Assembly (NCBI GenBank): GCA_963922535.1
Contig: CAWUIN010000064.1
Coordinates: 1-16,789 of the forward strand
From: Tectiglobus sp963922535
Lineage (GTDB): Bacteria > Pseudomonadota > Alphaproteobacteria > Rhizobiales > Hyphomicrobiaceae
Direction of reading: 5' to 3'
Length of the DNA stretch: 16,789 bases
The translations under genes were made by a program, and so were the position numbers. The notes under the pieces are model-generated. The model saw nothing but the letters and a program-made list of their open reading frames with translations, ran no database searches and was not told the DNA's origin. This document shows positions 14,559-16,789 of this stretch, in pieces. Position 1 is the first letter of the stretch. Each line of letters starts with the position of its first letter.

Positions 14559-16379
14559 TCAAGCTGCATTTTCGCGCGCACGTTCGCGCTTCTTGCGCTC
14601 ATTAGGATCGAGCCAGCGCTTGCGCAGACGGATGTTTACCGGCGTCACCTCAACAAGTTCGTCATCCTGGATATAGCTCATGGCGCGCTCAAGCGACAAG
14701 GTCATCGGCGGGATCAACGCCAGGGCATCGTCTTTGCCGGATGCGCGGACGTTGGTGAGCTTTTTGTTTTCAATTACATTCACCACCAGGTCGTTATCCC
14801 TGTTGTGCTGTCCGATAATCATGCCCTCATAGACCTTTGTCTGAGGCGTAATCATGATCGGTCCGCGATCCTGCAGGTAGAACAGCGAATACGCGGTTGC
14901 CTCACCCATGGCGTTGGAGATGAGAACACCGTTATGGCGCCCGACAATGCTTCCCTTAAAGGGCGCATAAGAGTTGAAAAGCCGGTTCATGATCGCTGTG
15001 CCGCGCGTATCGGTCAGCAATTCCGACTGATAACCGATAAGACCGCGGGTCGGTACCAGGAAAACGCAACGCTGACGGCCACCGCCGGAGGAACGCATTT
15101 CCAGAAGGTCTCCCTTGCGCTCGGAAAGCTTCTGGACAACGGCGCCGGAGTGCTCTTCGTCAACGTCAACGATAACCTCCTCGATCGGCTCAAGGCGTTC
15201 TCCGTCGTCTCCCGTTTTAAAGACGACGCGTGGCCGCGAAACGGTCAGCTCAAAGCCTTCCCGGCGCATCGTTTCGATCAGGATGCCCAGTTGCAGTTCG
15301 CCGCGGCCTGCGACTTCAAAGGCATCCCTGTCCTCCGTCTCAGAAACGCGGATCGCAATATTACGTTCCGCCTCCTTGAGAAGCCGGTCACGAATCACGC
15401 GGGACTGAACCTTGTCGCCTTCTTTCCCAGCGAAAGGCCCGTCATTGATCCGGAACAGCATGGCAAGCGTCGGCGGATCGATCGGCTGGGCCGGCAGCGG
15501 CGCCGTGACGGACGGATCGCAGAGCGTATCGGCGACCGTTGTCTCGGTAATGCCGGCAATCGCAACAATATCTCCCGGCTCACCAACTTCGATCGGCTGG
15601 CGTTCAAGCCCGCGAAACGCCAAAACTTTTGTCACCCGTGTATTTTCCACAAGGCTGCCGTCGTGGCGCAGCGACTTGATCGACTGGCCGGACTTGACAG
15701 TGCCCGAGGAAATCCGGCCTGTGAGAATACGGCCCATGAAAGGGTCGGCTTCCAGCGTCGTGGCCAGCATCTTAAACGGGCCGTCCTCGACCTTGGGCGC
15801 GGGAACATGATTGAGGATCAATTCGAACATCGGCGCGAGGCTTTCCTTCGGCCCCGAGGGATCGTCCGCCATCCAGCCATCGCGGCCGGAGCCGAACAGC
15901 GTCGGGAAATCCAGCTGCTCGTCCGTCGCATCGAGATTGGCTATCAGATCGAAGACTTCGTTCAAGACGTCCTGATGGCGCTCGTCCGGACGGTCGATCT
16001 TGTTGATCGCCACAATCGGGCGTATGCCGAGTTTCAGGGCTTTGGAGAGCACGAACTTGGTTTGCGGCAGCGGCCCTTCGGAAGCATCGACAAGTACGAC
16101 GACGCCGTCGACCATGTTCAGAATACGTTCCACTTCGCCGCCGAAGTCTGCGTGGCCTGGCGTATCGATGATATTGATGCGCGTGTCCTTCCACACCAGG
16201 GAGGTACATTTGGCAAGGATGGTGATCCCACGCTCACGCTCCAGATCGTTGGAATCCATGGCGCGTTCGGCAACCTGCTGGTTGTCGCGAAACACACCCG
16301 ACTGCTTGAGAAGAACGTCGATCAGAGTCGTCTTGCCATGGTCGACGTGTGCGATAATCGCAATATTGCGCAATTTCAT
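14559..16379 (-). CDS. typA: Ribosome-associated GTPase TypA/BipA
   Basis: 606 residues, the family's normal length. G-domain motifs are G1 AHVDHGKTT (10-18), G2 RERGITI (48-54), G3 DTPGHADFG (72-80) and G4 NKIDR (126-130). EF-G-like domain III follows, with AGRGELQLGILIETMRREGF, then domain V (GGGRQRCVFLVPTRGLIGYQ) and the TypA-specific C-terminal domain (GRHNGVLISNAMGEATAYSL; SYIQDDELVEVTP). TypA binds the 70S ribosome and aids ribosome assembly and translation under low temperature and other stress. The ATG at 16379 fits the family N-terminus MKLRNIAIIAHVDHGKTT; only a weak CGAG lies about 11 bases upstream. No clear terminator follows: a 6-bp AAGTTT/AAACTT stem near 14522-14541 lacks a T-run. 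Confidence 0.97.
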   Translation of the reverse strand: MKLRNIAIIAHVDHGKTTLIDVLLKQSGVFRDNQQVAERAMDSNDLERERGITILAKCTSLVWKDTRINIIDTPGHADFGGEVERILNMVDGVVVLVDASEGPLPQTKFVLSKALKLGIRPIVAINKIDRPDERHQDVLNEVFDLIANLDATDEQLDFPTLFGSGRDGWMADDPSGPKESLAPMFELILNHVPAPKVEDGPFKMLATTLEADPFMGRILTGRISSGTVKSGQSIKSLRHDGSLVENTRVTKVLAFRGLERQPIEVGEPGDIVAIAGITETTVADTLCDPSVTAPLPAQPIDPPTLAMLFRINDGPFAGKEGDKVQSRVIRDRLLKEAERNIAIRVSETEDRDAFEVAGRGELQLGILIETMRREGFELTVSRPRVVFKTGDDGERLEPIEEVIVDVDEEHSGAVVQKLSERKGDLLEMRSSGGGRQRCVFLVPTRGLIGYQSELLTDTRGTAIMNRLFNSYAPFKGSIVGRHNGVLISNAMGEATAYSLFYLQDRGPIMITPQTKVYEGMIIGQHNRDNDLVVNVIENKKLTNVRASGKDDALALIPPMTLSLERAMSYIQDDELVEVTPVNIRLRKRWLDPNERKKRERARENAA

Positions 16380-16789
16380 GCGGTGTTTTACTCGAATTTT
16401 CAGGGATGTTAAATTATTCAGTCAATAGCATGATCGTGAGTTTATAGCCAGTTGGGCCGCCTGTGGCATGTCGCTGGAACATAACACGCACTGCAGTAAA
16501 CAAAAACCGCAAGCGCCAGCGCACGAACTGCGATACACATAGCATCTACACCTACCGCATTCTCGTCCAAACGAGAAGCTAAAAATGTGACAAATTTGCC
16601 TGTGCCGGTTTGTTCTTAGGCTCGGGCCATTTTCGAGCATGATGTTGGCTGCTGCCTTGTATTTCGTTATTGGTGGGCGCCCTTAGGCCCAATCCGGGCT
16701 GCATATAGGCCTGTAATTGCTTTTGTATTGGTGATCATAATCAAACCTGATTACACCGATGTCTCCGTTGGGGTTTAAATTCTCCAAAA
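16380..16789. other. 410-bp upstream region of typA, no supported gene
   Basis: It probably contains the typA promoter on the minus strand; I could not assign -35/-10 boxes with confidence. It holds the hairpin at 16560-16577 and, near the window end, a weak imperfect repeat around 16728-16756 (GGTGATCA against TGATTACACC). A 72-codon cysteine-rich frame at 16422-16640 (-) is not supported by a ribosome binding site. Confidence 0.5.
16560..16577. repeat. Perfect 7-bp hairpin upstream of typA
   Basis: TTCTCGT, tetraloop CCAA, then ACGAGAA form a perfect stem about 180 bp upstream of the typA start. No T-run follows on either strand, so it is not a typical terminator. It may lie in a typA leader or act as an operator. 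Confidence 0.4.

Noticed and set aside
14805..16412. 535-codon open frame on the plus strand
   Set aside because: It is entirely antisense to typA, whose full GTPase motifs are unmistakable; the opposite frame stays open only because of typA codon bias.
16422..16640. 72-codon cysteine-rich ORF on the minus strand
   Set aside because: Ten cysteines are striking, but there is no ribosome binding site, no signal peptide and no conserved spacing; it lies in the typA upstream region.

Overview
The window reads as a chromosomal segment of an alphaproteobacterium of the order Hyphomicrobiales (Rhizobiales). The evidence is a DivL-type pseudokinase next to ahcY, a TsaE-AmgK fusion followed by MurU and AddB, and AddB of the alphaproteobacterial type. 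Family placement (Brucellaceae/Bartonellaceae neighbourhood) is only a guess from gene content and style. G+C looks slightly above half by eye in the core genes and much lower in the stretch from 1825 to 1990. No rRNA, tRNA or CRISPR array was recognised.

Layout. (1) Positions 1-2362 are accessory and partly decayed: a secreted-looking EF-hand/SH3 protein whose 5' end is uncertain, a pile of transposase fragments (IS66-like, IS1182-like, and an IS21-like end with an istB remnant), an HTH-only LuxR-type regulator, and an AT-rich gap with an inverted repeat and an 11-bp triple tandem repeat. (2) Positions 2363-6485, plus strand: ahcY with a strong terminator, then divL, the cell-cycle sensor pseudokinase with tyrosine at the phospho-histidine position. 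(3) Positions 6486-6793: a rearrangement-like junction with two unrecognised small ORFs. (4) Positions 6794-12364, minus strand: tsaE-amgK, murU, addB, in that transcriptional order. The partner gene addA, normally directly after addB in this order, is not there. (5) Positions 12567-16379, minus strand: uppP, a secreted TPR protein and typA/bipA, then a non-coding upstream stretch to the window end.

How the genes relate. AmgK and MurU are successive steps that return MurNAc to UDP-MurNAc, and UppP recycles the undecaprenyl carrier, so 10010-13364 has a peptidoglycan-precursor theme. The fused TsaE half serves tRNA t6A modification, AddB serves double-strand-break repair, AhcY clears S-adenosylhomocysteine, DivL controls the CckA/CtrA cell-cycle pathway, and TypA is a ribosome-associated GTPase.

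I see no convincing new multi-gene system. The most notable points are the addB gene separated from addA at an apparent breakpoint, the nested IS remnants, the HTH-only LuxR gene with an inverted repeat upstream, and a few unrecognised small ORFs.
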